In this document: in pieces, positions 7,659 to 14,766 of the stretch
Layout of the letters: every line of letters begins with the position of its first letter
How positions within the stretch are numbered: the first letter of the stretch is position 1
Assembly: GCA_964550845.1 (NCBI GenBank)
Contig: CAZKAD010000017.1
Location: forward strand, 1-17,595
Direction: 5' to 3'
Length of the DNA stretch: 17,595 nucleotides
Origin: CAYTKU01 sp964550845
GTDB lineage: Bacteria > Patescibacteriota > Patescibacteriia > Magasanikbacterales > UBA922
The notes under the pieces: model-generated
The model's database searches: none
What the model saw: the letters and a program-made list of their open reading frames with translations, nothing else
Told to the model about the DNA's origin: nothing
Program-made: the position numbers and the translations under genes

Positions 7659-9120
7659 AGTACTTCCTGCCGTTTTTGGGATGTTTGTGCTAGTAGCCCA
7701 GGTTCAGGCTGCACCATTTGATTTTGTGGTAAATCAAGGAGTATGGATGTCCAAAAAAGAAGCCTTTGCTGGTGAAAAAGTAAAAATATATACGGTTGTT
7801 GTGAACAACAATTTTTCCAGTCTTTCCGCCAATGTAAATTTTTTAAGTAATGGGACTTCTATTGGCAATACTCGGGTAGAAAATGTGCAGTTTGAAGAGG
7901 CAAGGCAAGTATGGGTTGAATATACTCTTCCAGAAGGAAATATAAAAATTGAAATACAACTTGAGAATGTTGTTGCCAAAGATCAAAATGGAAAAAATGT
8001 TGCTATTTCTTCCGATGAGCTAGAGCCACTCAAAGGTACGCAGGAATTTTTTATTGATATCGATACCGATCGAGACGGTGTTGGAAATCAAAAAGATACT
8101 GATGATGATAACGATGGATTGAGTGATGAAGAAGAAAAAGTCCGTGGATCAGATCCGCTCAAAAAAGATACAGATGGTGATGGACTCTTTGATCAAGATG
8201 AAGTAAAAAAAGGTTTGGATCCGGCCAAAGCTGATACTGATAGTGATGGTCGTAGTGACAAGGAAGATCTGTTTCCATTAGATAAAAATGAATGGGTTGA
8301 TGCCGATAATGATGGTGCTGGAGATAATGCAGATCTTGATGATGATAATGATGGTGTGAATGATTCTGAAGAAGCAACACTTGGAACTGATCCTCACAAA
8401 GCAGATACAGATGAAGATACGCTGTCTGATAGCGAAGAAGTCAAACATGGTACCAATCCACTCAAAAAAGATACTGATGATGATGGAATTGATGATGCCC
8501 TCGAAATTGCAGCGAAAACTGATCCCAAAAAAGCAGATAGTGATGACGATGGTCTCTCTGACAGTGATGAAACAAAGGCGCAGACCAATCCCTTGGTATC
8601 TGATACTGACTCAGATGGAATGAATGATGGTGAAGAAGTACAACAGAAAAGTAATCCACTCAAAAATGATAGTGATGGAGACGGAATCCTCGATAAAGAT
8701 GATCTATTTCCTCTTGATGCGAGTGAATCTCTCGATCATGATGGTGATGGCATTGGAAATAACAAAGATCAAGATGATGATAATGACGGTTTGACAGATG
8801 AAGAAGAAAAAAGGTATGGTACGAATCCTTTGGTAGCAGATAGTGATTCAGATGAAGTTTCAGATCATGAAGAAATCCGCAAGGGAACCGATCCAAATAA
8901 AGCAGATACCTCATGGTTTTCTTTTTTGAAAAAAAAGGATAAAAATACAGAGGCAGAAAGTGTGGCTTCTTCTACACCAAAGCCTGACTGGGTAGAAGGT
9001 TCTCCTTGGAAAAAAATCGTGCAGTTTGGAGCACTTGGCTCATTTATTTTATTTCTCTTTTTTGTTGGGAAATATCGCCTCAGTAAAAATCGCAATTATG
9101 AAGAACAAAACGACAAGTAA
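7642..9120 (+). CDS. Secreted, membrane-anchored TSP3 calcium-repeat protein
   Basis: A 492-aa surface protein. The signal peptide runs from MWKLSR through a hydrophobic core to AQVQA, with likely cleavage before APFDF. Next comes a beta-rich domain of about 115 residues (CARDB/Ig-like, inferred from alternating pattern and position). Then come 14 TSP3 motifs of the form D-x-D-x-D-G-x-x-D (about residues 141-423), expected to bind calcium and form a stiff rod. A low-complexity linker (SVASSTPKP) leads to a C-terminal membrane helix (about 459-477) and a basic tail, so the rod faces outward. Start choice: the frame also has ATG at 7621, but 7642 gives the cleaner signal peptide. TATAAT at 7610-7615 would place a transcript start about 20 bases ahead of 7642, though no good -35 is seen. 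It overlaps the gene before (17 bases) and the gene after (23 bases). Its partner may be the L,D-transpeptidase. Confidence 0.83.
   Translation: MWKLSRVLPAVFGMFVLVAQVQAAPFDFVVNQGVWMSKKEAFAGEKVKIYTVVVNNNFSSLSANVNFLSNGTSIGNTRVENVQFEEARQVWVEYTLPEGNIKIEIQLENVVAKDQNGKNVAISSDELEPLKGTQEFFIDIDTDRDGVGNQKDTDDDNDGLSDEEEKVRGSDPLKKDTDGDGLFDQDEVKKGLDPAKADTDSDGRSDKEDLFPLDKNEWVDADNDGAGDNADLDDDNDGVNDSEEATLGTDPHKADTDEDTLSDSEEVKHGTNPLKKDTDDDGIDDALEIAAKTDPKKADSDDDGLSDSDETKAQTNPLVSDTDSDGMNDGEEVQQKSNPLKNDSDGDGILDKDDLFPLDASESLDHDGDGIGNNKDQDDDNDGLTDEEEKRYGTNPLVADSDSDEVSDHEEIRKGTDPNKADTSWFSFLKKKDKNTEAESVASSTPKPDWVEGSPWKKIVQFGALGSFILFLFFVGKYRLSKNRNYEEQNDK
8062..8909 (+). repeat. TSP3 repeat array coding region with internal duplication
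   Basis: This is a tandem of Asp-rich calcium motifs encoded mostly by gat/gac codons. I count 14 D-x-D-x-D units. Two are degenerate: DTDEDTLSD lacks the Gly and DSDSDEVSD has Glu in its place. The array contains two copies of a longer module, DLFPLD-x(4-5)-acidic loop-DDDNDG, near 8264-8353 and 8701-8791. This suggests duplication of a block of about 440 bases followed by drift. Confidence 0.75.
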
Positions 9121-9889
9121 AATTTTATTTTTTGGTCTCAGTCTGGTTTTTTCTTTTGCACTCATCCACGAGGTTGCAAATGCACAGATAGCTCTCGACA
9201 CAGACAATGATGGCCTGTCTGATCAAGATGAGATCAATCTCTATGGGACAGATCCATTGAAGGCTGATACAGACGGCGACGGGTACCTCGATGGAAAAGA
9301 AGTTGAAGGGGGATATTCTCCACACAAGGGCCCCAATATCCGCATGAGTCAAGTAGATACAGACAGTGATGGAGTCTTGGATTCGCAAGAAGTACTTTTT
9401 GGTTCAAACCTCGGCAAAGTTGATACAGACAACGATGGTCATACCGACATGGATGAAATTTTGTTTGGATATTATCCAAATAGTCGCGTTACTTCAACTC
9501 GTCTCTCTCGCCATATTGTGGTCAATCGCAGTACGCAGAGGTTGTCTTTTTTGGTCAATGGCGTAGAAATGAAAAATTTTCCAGTTTCTACGGGCAATCC
9601 ACTGACACCAACCCCGGCTGGAGAATTTTCTATCCAGCGCAAACGTGAATATGTAGACTACATTGGACGTGATTATAGCTATCCTCGTATTCGATGGAAT
9701 CTCCAATTTTTGCCTCACTATTATATTCATACCGCTACCTGGCACAATGACTTTGGTATTCGCACTCGTTCTCATGGCTGTGTCAATATGAAACAAGATG
9801 ACGCTGGATTTCTCTACAAATATTTGGATGTTGGAGTAAAAGTAACCGTTACTGGCACAACGCCAATTAAGTTTTTTGCGACAAAATAA
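9098..9889 (+). CDS. Secreted L,D-transpeptidase (YkuD) with N-terminal TSP3 repeats
   Basis: A 263-aa secreted enzyme that should form 3-3 cross-links in peptidoglycan or attach proteins to it. The signal peptide is MKNKTTSK plus a hydrophobic core to EVANA, with likely cleavage after residue 29. Four TSP3 motifs follow (DTDNDGLSD, DTDGDGYLD, DTDSDGVLD, DTDNDGHTD; about 34-118). The YkuD domain spans about 139-254: RHIVVNRSTQRLSFLVNG, STGNPLTPTPAGEFSI, YYIHTATW with His211, and RSHGCVNM with catalytic Cys228. The frame is open upstream to 9026, but only ATG 9098 gives a signal peptide. It overlaps the TSP3 rod gene by 23 bases, so the two are probably made together. Sharing TSP3 repeats with its neighbour suggests that both act in the same wall-proximal layer. 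It is the last gene before a strong terminator. Confidence 0.9.
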   Translation: MKNKTTSKILFFGLSLVFSFALIHEVANAQIALDTDNDGLSDQDEINLYGTDPLKADTDGDGYLDGKEVEGGYSPHKGPNIRMSQVDTDSDGVLDSQEVLFGSNLGKVDTDNDGHTDMDEILFGYYPNSRVTSTRLSRHIVVNRSTQRLSFLVNGVEMKNFPVSTGNPLTPTPAGEFSIQRKREYVDYIGRDYSYPRIRWNLQFLPHYYIHTATWHNDFGIRTRSHGCVNMKQDDAGFLYKYLDVGVKVTVTGTTPIKFFATK

Positions 9890-9901
9890 AAATTTTCTAA
9901 T

Positions 9902-9931
9902 AAAAAAAACGTCCCTCGGGACGTTTTTTTT
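9902..9931. terminator. Bidirectional rho-independent terminator
   Basis: The stem CGTCC (9910-9914) pairs with GGACG (9919-9923) around a CTCG loop. It is flanked by eight A (9902-9909) and eight T (9924-9931), so it should stop transcripts from both sides. It closes the GT-comEC-transpeptidase block on the + strand. The T-run overlaps the stop codon of the convergent methyltransferase gene. Confidence 0.92.
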
Positions 9932-10634
9932 AAAGTTTGATCATCAAAAATCTTTTCATTCTAAATGTATCTTTTCGAACAAACATTTTACCGTCAATAC
10001 CTGTTTTTAGTTTTTTCATTAAAGGTTCAATATTCGTAGAATTGCATTGAAAGAGATAGCGTTTTGTATTCATTTTTTTTGAATTTTTAATAATTTCCAT
10101 ATAAGGACTCAACCCCTCCAAATCTCCTTTTGTAACAATTGCATTTTTAGGTTCTTTTTTTACCTCTGGATATTTTAGAAGAAATGTTTTTTTATTAAAT
10201 TCTTTTTCTCCGACAAATGGTGGATTTGAGATGATAAAATCAATATTTGTTTTTTTGTATTCAGATAACCAAATTTTTCGAGTATTTTGTAAGAACTGAA
10301 TATTTTTTATTTTGTTTATTGATGCATTTTTTTTCGCAAGATTTAATGCCTTCTTCGAAATATCACTGGTAAAAAAATTTATTTTTGGAAATCGTTTTGC
10401 CAAACTAATAACGATGATCCCAGAACCTGTTCCAATATCTGCAACGGTTTTTATTGATCCATCACGTTGTAAAATTTTGGTGGCAAATTCGATCATTAGA
10501 AGTGTGTCCGGATGTGGTATCAAGGTATGTTTATTTAAAAATAAATCTATAGTCCCAAAGGTAAACCGTTTTCTTTTGGTACAATTATAGGTTTGTTCAA
10601 TTATTTTATTTCGTTCTCGAAGAGAGTATCTCAT
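9930..10634 (-). CDS. PrmC/HemK-like SAM-dependent methyltransferase, short N-terminus
   Basis: A 234-aa class I methyltransferase. LIPHPDTLLMIE at 38-49 matches the PRPETE-type region of PrmC. DIGTGSGIIVISLAKRFP at 66-83 is the SAM-binding loop, FTSDISKKAL continues the fold, and SNPPF at 136-140 is the catalytic N-P-P-[YF] motif. PrmC methylates the GGQ glutamine of peptide release factors and usually has NPPY with a helical N-terminal domain of about 70-80 residues. Here the domain before LIPHPDT is only 37 residues and the motif is NPPF, so a target in rRNA or another protein is also possible. The usual partner prfA is not adjacent. The gene is visibly more AT-rich than its neighbours and stands alone on the - strand between two + strand blocks, which suggests transfer or relaxed selection. 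Confidence 0.75.
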   Translation of the reverse strand: MRYSLRERNKIIEQTYNCTKRKRFTFGTIDLFLNKHTLIPHPDTLLMIEFATKILQRDGSIKTVADIGTGSGIIVISLAKRFPKINFFTSDISKKALNLAKKNASINKIKNIQFLQNTRKIWLSEYKKTNIDFIISNPPFVGEKEFNKKTFLLKYPEVKKEPKNAIVTKGDLEGLSPYMEIIKNSKKMNTKRYLFQCNSTNIEPLMKKLKTGIDGKMFVRKDTFRMKRFLMIKL

Positions 10635-10667
10635 ATAAAAGAGTTATTTGAATATTATAAAAAAAAA

Positions 10668-10696
10668 ATTTTATTAAATTTAATCTCTTCTGTCAA
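10668..10696 (-). promoter_or_regulatory. Sigma70 promoter for the PrmC-like gene
   Basis: On the - strand, TTGACA (10691-10696) is separated by 17 bases from TAAAAT (10668-10673). The predicted start is near 10661, giving a leader of about 27 bases before ATG 10634, with no Shine-Dalgarno. The rest of 10635-10752 is AT-rich and holds nothing else I can name. Confidence 0.65.
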
Positions 10697-10752
10697 TTAT
10701 TTTTTATAATTTATAAATACCTTTTTTATCCAATAAAGAGAACGAGCCCAGA

Positions 10753-10781
10753 TTGACCGTTTAGATTTTTTAAGGTATACT
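10753..10781 (+). promoter_or_regulatory. Sigma70 promoter for the GC-rich orphan ORF
   Basis: TTGACC (10753-10758), a 17-base spacer, then TATACT (10776-10781). Transcription would start near 10788, about 23 bases before the ATG at 10811. It is divergent from the methyltransferase promoter, with about 57 bases between the two -35 boxes. Confidence 0.75.
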
Positions 10782-10810
10782 ATCTCTCCACTTTTAAAAG
10801 GACCGTGAGG

Positions 10811-11200
10811 ATGAACGCCTTTACTGTGCGCGCCTTGGTTGCGGTCCTGTCCCAGTGGGACCGCTACCAGCAGGCTAACTTCCCCCCTGAACCTCGCGTC
10901 GAGTTCAGGTTTCAGGGACAGCCTGCCGGAATGCAGGGGCGTTTTTGGGTCAAAAACCCAAAAATTGCTCTTTCTGGCGTCTTTTTCAGCTTTGAGCAGG
11001 CGCTCGAGGCTGCACATGCACTGCTGAGTCAGGGACTTCTGCATGGGAATGAAGGCAATTATCTGCTCTCCAAAGCATCAGAATTGCCCATTTTCACGAG
11101 CGAGCATCCTTTTGCCTACGTATTCCCACGTGGGCCAGAGGTCCTCAACGAAGTTTTTTTTGACTCCCAGGCCGAGGCCCGCAAACGTTGGCCTCGCTAA
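10811..11200 (+). CDS. GC-rich orphan protein, 129 aa, unknown function
   Basis: I do not recognise this protein. Two signs favour translation. AAGGA at 10798-10802 is a good ribosome binding site 8 bases before ATG 10811 (GTG 10805 is an alternative), and the frame exactly fills a promoter-terminator unit. The sequence has no signal peptide or membrane segment, no cysteines, and many Gln, Phe and aromatic residues. It starts MNAFTVRALVAVLSQWDRY. A predicted strand-helix unit, VFFSFEQALEAAHALLSQ (residues about 56-73), is echoed near the end by VFFDSQAEARKRW, so it may hold two related small modules. The first 100 bases of the gene are 61% G+C by hand count, far above its neighbours, with C- and G-ending codons such as CGC, GTC, CTG and CAG. 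This points to recent transfer or special constraint. The DNA also contains several perfect hairpins, so an RNA role cannot be excluded. Confidence 0.6.
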   Translation: MNAFTVRALVAVLSQWDRYQQANFPPEPRVEFRFQGQPAGMQGRFWVKNPKIALSGVFFSFEQALEAAHALLSQGLLHGNEGNYLLSKASELPIFTSEHPFAYVFPRGPEVLNEVFFDSQAEARKRWPR

Positions 11201-11206
11201 AATCAC

Positions 11207-11260
11207 CGAGGGTCGTTGCCTTGACGCAGCAATGGCCCCCCAACCCTCCTCGCTTTTTTT
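11207..11260 (+). terminator. Rho-independent terminator after the GC-rich ORF
   Basis: CGAGG (11207-11211) can pair with CCTCG (11248-11252), or GAGGGT (11208-11213) with ACCCTC (11243-11248). An inner stem CGTTGC/GCAATG (11214-11219 with 11229-11234) lies inside. Seven T follow at 11254-11260. The stem is bulged, but its GC-rich base and T-run fit a terminator placed just after the TAA and right before the glyQS -35 box. Confidence 0.6.
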
Positions 11261-11261
11261 C

Positions 11262-11290
11262 TTGACGTAGAGGGAAAATTTATCTATAAT
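11262..11290 (+). promoter_or_regulatory. Sigma70 promoter for glyQS
   Basis: TTGACG (11262-11267), a 17-base spacer, then TATAAT (11285-11290). The predicted start near 11297 leaves a leader of about 21 bases before ATG 11318, without a Shine-Dalgarno. No T-box or other riboswitch fits in so short a leader. The boxes and spacer length match the promoter at 17394. Confidence 0.85.
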
Positions 11291-11317
11291 AAGCCAAGAG
11301 ATGTTTAACCTTTTTGT

Positions 11318-12685
11318 ATGAATAACAACATGGACAATATTATTTCCCTCTGCAAACGTCGTGGTTTTGTCTTTCCAGGCAGTGAAATCTATGGGGGACT
11401 GGCCAATTCTTGGGATTATGGTCCACTTGGGGCACAGCTGCGCAAAAATATCAAAGATTTTTGGTGGAAGAGCTTTGTTCAAACACGCGAAGATATGGTT
11501 GGATTTGATGGAGCGATCCTCATGAATCCACGAGTGTGGGAAGCTTCTGGTCATGTGGCGACTTTTCATGATCCACTGGTAGAAGACGTTGTGACGCACA
11601 AGCGTTATCGTGCTGATCATTTGCTCGAAGACAAAGGAATCAATGTGTCTGGTATGAATGTGGACCAAATGGGAGAAAAAATTCAAGAATTGAAACTCAA
11701 AAGTCCTGATGGAAATGAACTCTCAGCACCTCGTCAATTCAATCTCATGTTCCAAACGGCTATTGGCCCTGTGCAAAAAGACGATGCCAGCAAAGTGTAT
11801 CTTCGTCCTGAAACAGCTCAGGCGATGTTTGTCAATTTCAAAAATGTTGCGATGACGACTCGCAAGCGATTGCCATTTGGTATTGCGCAGATTGGAAAAG
11901 CATTTCGCAATGAAATCACTCCAGGAAATTTTATTTTTCGTACACTTGAATTTGAACAAATGGAAATTGAATATTTTCTTGAAGAAAAAGATTGGGAAAA
12001 TATTTTTGAAAAATGGACAAATGATGTAGAAACTTTTGCGAAAGCCATTGGTATTGATACGACCAAACTTCATCGTTTTGAAGTACCAGACGAAGATCGT
12101 TCTCATTATTCCAAACGTACGATTGATTTCATGTTTGACTTTCCTTTTGGTCAAAAAGAACTGTGGGGGATGGCTTACCGAACCAATTTTGATTTGACAG
12201 CGCATCAGACTCATTCTGGACAGTCACTCGAATTCACTGATCCAGATGATAACAAACGCAAACTTTTGCCTCATGTGATTGAACCATCTTTTGGGGTGGA
12301 TCGTACACTGCTGGCGCTCCTTGCGAGTAGTTACCATGAAGAAACCGTGGCAGAAGGCGATACTCGTATTGTTTTAAAATTTCTTCCGCACATGGCACCA
12401 TACCAAGTAGCAGTACTTCCACTGATGAAAAAAGATGGGATGAGTGAAAAGGCCAAAGAACTTTACAAAGAACTTCTCAAAAATTTTCGTGTGGATTATG
12501 ACGAAGCAGGAAGTCTGGGAAAACGCTATCGCCGTGAAGATGAAATTGGTACTCCATACTGTGTGACCGTAGATTATGAGACATTTGATGATAATGCTGT
12601 GACCGTTCGCGATCGAGATACGATGGAGCAAGAACGTGTCAAAATAGAAGAACTCAAAAATTATTTACTCAAAAAGATAAATTAA
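11318..12685 (+). CDS. glyQS: Glycyl-tRNA synthetase, dimeric alpha2 type
   Basis: A class IIa synthetase that charges tRNA-Gly in the cytoplasm. Its 455 aa match the single-chain dimeric enzyme found in Gram-positive bacteria, archaea and eukaryotes, not the alpha2beta2 GlyQ/GlyS form. Visible signatures are GFVFPGSEIYGGLANSWDYG (16-35), MNPRVWEASGH, YLRPETAQAMFVNF (161-174), AFRNEITPGNFIFRTLEFEQ (class II motif 2, from 195), and HVIEPSFGVDRTLLALL (motif 3 with its Arg). The last 100 residues form the anticodon-binding domain. It has its own consensus promoter and is followed by a weak hairpin at 12701-12723. An alternative start at the fifth codon (ATG 11330) would remove only four residues. 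I see no anomalies. Confidence 0.97.
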   Translation: MNNNMDNIISLCKRRGFVFPGSEIYGGLANSWDYGPLGAQLRKNIKDFWWKSFVQTREDMVGFDGAILMNPRVWEASGHVATFHDPLVEDVVTHKRYRADHLLEDKGINVSGMNVDQMGEKIQELKLKSPDGNELSAPRQFNLMFQTAIGPVQKDDASKVYLRPETAQAMFVNFKNVAMTTRKRLPFGIAQIGKAFRNEITPGNFIFRTLEFEQMEIEYFLEEKDWENIFEKWTNDVETFAKAIGIDTTKLHRFEVPDEDRSHYSKRTIDFMFDFPFGQKELWGMAYRTNFDLTAHQTHSGQSLEFTDPDDNKRKLLPHVIEPSFGVDRTLLALLASSYHEETVAEGDTRIVLKFLPHMAPYQVAVLPLMKKDGMSEKAKELYKELLKNFRVDYDEAGSLGKRYRREDEIGTPYCVTVDYETFDDNAVTVRDRDTMEQERVKIEELKNYLLKKIN

Positions 12686-12700
12686 GGCGATGATCCGAAG

Positions 12701-12723
12701 TTTTGATCTTGGATCAAAATTTT
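12701..12723 (+). terminator. Weak terminator-like hairpin after glyQS
   Basis: TTTTGATC (12701-12708) and GATCAAAA (12712-12719) form a perfect 8-bp stem with a 3-base loop, followed by only four T (12720-12723). GATCC at 12693 and GGATC at 12711 could form a competing stem. The T-run is short, so read-through into the peptidase gene 29 bases later is likely. Confidence 0.4.
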
Positions 12724-12751
12724 AGATATCGCTTGATAATTTGGTTGTATT

Positions 12752-14011
12752 ATGTACGAACAATACCGGCTGAAAAATCAGCTTCAAATTTTGCTTGTTC
12801 CGCAGCGTGACACACAGTCAACTACATTTTTGGTCATGTATCCTGTTGGTTCTCGTTATGAAACCGAGAAATTGCGTGGTGCCTCTCACTATATTGAACA
12901 CCTCATGTTCAAAGGAACGGAAAAAAGAAAAAATACCCTGATTTTGACCCGAGAAATCGATCGTCTGGGTGCTGAATACAACGCTTTCACGGGCAAAGAA
13001 TATACAGCCTACTATATCAAAGTTGATTCTGGGTATTCCAAAATTGCAATAGATATTTTGGATGACATGCTCCACCATTCAAAATTTGATCCCAAAGAAA
13101 TGGAACGGGAAAAGACCGTGATTGTCGAAGAGCTCAACATGTACAAGGACAATCCTGTCATGAGTATTGATAATATTTTTGAAGAACTCATGTTTGCTGG
13201 TTCACCGCTTGGTATAGATATTGGCGGAACTCCAAAACATGTTTTGAATTACAAACGTGACGAAGTTTTGGCATACAAAAAGAAATACTACCAGCCAAAG
13301 AATGCAACACTTGTTATTGCTGGAAAAATTGATGACAAAACACGTAGCTGGGTAGAAGAATTTTTTGCAACGGCCAAAAATACTCAGCCAATTTCCAAAA
13401 AATATTTGCCTGCCACTTTTGGCAGCAGTGAAAAAAGTAAACGTATTGTCGTGCAAGAAAAAGTCACGGATCAAGCACAACTTATGCTGGGATTTCCTTC
13501 TTTTGCTCGTGAAGATAAACGCAACTATGCTGTGGCAGTCATGAATACAATTCTCGGAGGATCGATGAGTTCACGTCTGTTTATCCAGGTGCGTGAACGA
13601 CTTGGTCTTGCCTATAGTGTGCGCAGTGGAGACGAAGATTACCACGATGCTGGGTATAATTTTGTTCGTGCTGGACTTGATGCCAAGAATATCAATAAAG
13701 CCATTGCTGTTATTAAAAAAGAAATTGAAAAATTGGTTAAAAAAGGCGTGACTACCCGTGAACTCAAAGATGCCAAGACTCATATTCATGGAAGTTTGAC
13801 TTTGTCGATGGAAGATTCGAGCTCTCAGGCCAACTGGTATGCGCGTCAAGCAGTACTCTTTTCTCGTATTCAAACACCTGAGGAAGCCTTGAAGAAAATT
13901 GATGCTGTTACCGGGGAGGATATCAAAAAGGTAGCACAGCAAATTTTTGATTGGAATAAAGTTCGTGTTGCTATTATTGGAAACGTAAAAAAGGAAAATA
14001 TCATATTTTAA
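12752..14011 (+). CDS. M16 family zinc metallopeptidase (processing-peptidase-like)
   Basis: A 419-aa M16B-type peptidase. The inverted zinc motif HYIEH lies at residues 46-50, with the third ligand in VIVEELNM (E126/E127) about 76 residues on, the spacing expected of the family. The C-terminal half is the second M16 domain, with QVRERLGLAYSVRSG and the Arg/Tyr pair that shapes the active-site chamber. One chain thus carries both halves, as in bacterial YmxG/PqqL-like enzymes and in mitochondrial processing peptidase subunits. There is no signal peptide, so it probably acts in the cytoplasm on peptides or short precursors. It sits between glyQS and tpiA (18 bases before the latter). I saw no convincing promoter: TTGGAT to GATAAT has a 20-base spacer. 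The ATG has no Shine-Dalgarno. Confidence 0.93.
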   Translation: MYEQYRLKNQLQILLVPQRDTQSTTFLVMYPVGSRYETEKLRGASHYIEHLMFKGTEKRKNTLILTREIDRLGAEYNAFTGKEYTAYYIKVDSGYSKIAIDILDDMLHHSKFDPKEMEREKTVIVEELNMYKDNPVMSIDNIFEELMFAGSPLGIDIGGTPKHVLNYKRDEVLAYKKKYYQPKNATLVIAGKIDDKTRSWVEEFFATAKNTQPISKKYLPATFGSSEKSKRIVVQEKVTDQAQLMLGFPSFAREDKRNYAVAVMNTILGGSMSSRLFIQVRERLGLAYSVRSGDEDYHDAGYNFVRAGLDAKNINKAIAVIKKEIEKLVKKGVTTRELKDAKTHIHGSLTLSMEDSSSQANWYARQAVLFSRIQTPEEALKKIDAVTGEDIKKVAQQIFDWNKVRVAIIGNVKKENIIF

Positions 14012-14029
14012 TTTTGATTTTTGTGGCAT

Positions 14030-14764
14030 ATGAAATACATATTTGGAAATACAAAAATGTATTTGACTCTTGAAGAATCTATTCAGCTTGCCCAAAAAAT
14101 TTCAACATTTAAATTTTCTTCTCATACCAGCGTTGCACTTTTTCCAAATAGCTTGGCTTTTAGCGCCGTTGCGCAAATATGTGTGAATACTTCGTTTGCA
14201 GTTGGTGCTCAAAATGTTGCTTGGACTCCCAAGGGAGCCTACACTGGTGCACTTTCAGCTGAACTGTATAAAGAAGCGGGTGCACAGTATGCTATTGTTG
14301 GACATTCGGAAAGACGGTATGTTTTTGGTGAAAGTAATGTCGATGTACGCAAAAAAGTTGATGCCTGCCTCAATGCCAATATTATCCCAGTTGTCTGTAT
14401 TGGTGAAACACGCGAAGATAAAGAAAAAAATACTCGCACGATAAAACTCACTGAGCAAATCAAAGCAATTTTTGAAGATTTGGATTTTGAAGAGGGAAAG
14501 ATAATGGTCGCTTATGAACCAGTCTGGGCCATTTCTTCTGGACCGCATGCCGAAGCGTGTACTCCGAATGATGTTGAAGATGTTCATGCTTGGGTGAAAG
14601 AAGAATTTCAAAAATATACACATAAAAATATTCCGCTTCTGTATGGAGGTAGTGTAAATACAGAAAATATAGTATCATATATTACATTGCCTCTGGTGGA
14701 TGGCGTATTGGTGGGGAATGCGTCAACCAAACCAGAGTTTTGGCAATATGTTTGTGAATTATAA
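14030..14764 (+). CDS. tpiA: Triosephosphate isomerase
   Basis: The glycolytic enzyme that interconverts dihydroxyacetone phosphate and glyceraldehyde 3-phosphate. It has 244 aa, close to the usual 250. All catalytic parts are present: Asn7 and Lys9 in FGNTKM, His92 in IVGHSERR, Glu163 in AYEPVWAISSG, and the phosphate-gripping GGSVN at 206-210. Two small departures from the bacterial norm are Thr for Trp in G-N-W-K-M and SSG for GTG after the catalytic loop start. The frame is open back to a TTG at 14021, but ATG 14030 gives the normal N-terminus. It lies 18 bases after the peptidase gene and ends 2 bases before the TPR gene, so the three probably share a transcript. Confidence 0.97.
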   Translation: MKYIFGNTKMYLTLEESIQLAQKISTFKFSSHTSVALFPNSLAFSAVAQICVNTSFAVGAQNVAWTPKGAYTGALSAELYKEAGAQYAIVGHSERRYVFGESNVDVRKKVDACLNANIIPVVCIGETREDKEKNTRTIKLTEQIKAIFEDLDFEEGKIMVAYEPVWAISSGPHAEACTPNDVEDVHAWVKEEFQKYTHKNIPLLYGGSVNTENIVSYITLPLVDGVLVGNASTKPEFWQYVCEL

Positions 14765-14766
14765 TT

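Noticed and set aside
8159..8914. Long His-rich and Ser-rich open frames antisense to, and out of frame with, the TSP3 gene
   Set aside because: They are shadows of the gat/gac-rich repeat. Their composition simply mirrors the Asp codons, and no start signals are present.
9026..9097. 24-residue N-terminal extension of the L,D-transpeptidase
   Set aside because: It would bury the signal peptide that begins at ATG 9098.
10788..11260. RNase P RNA, tmRNA or 6S RNA in the GC-rich block
   Set aside because: None of the conserved sequence blocks of these RNAs is present, and the reading frame with ribosome binding site runs the full length.
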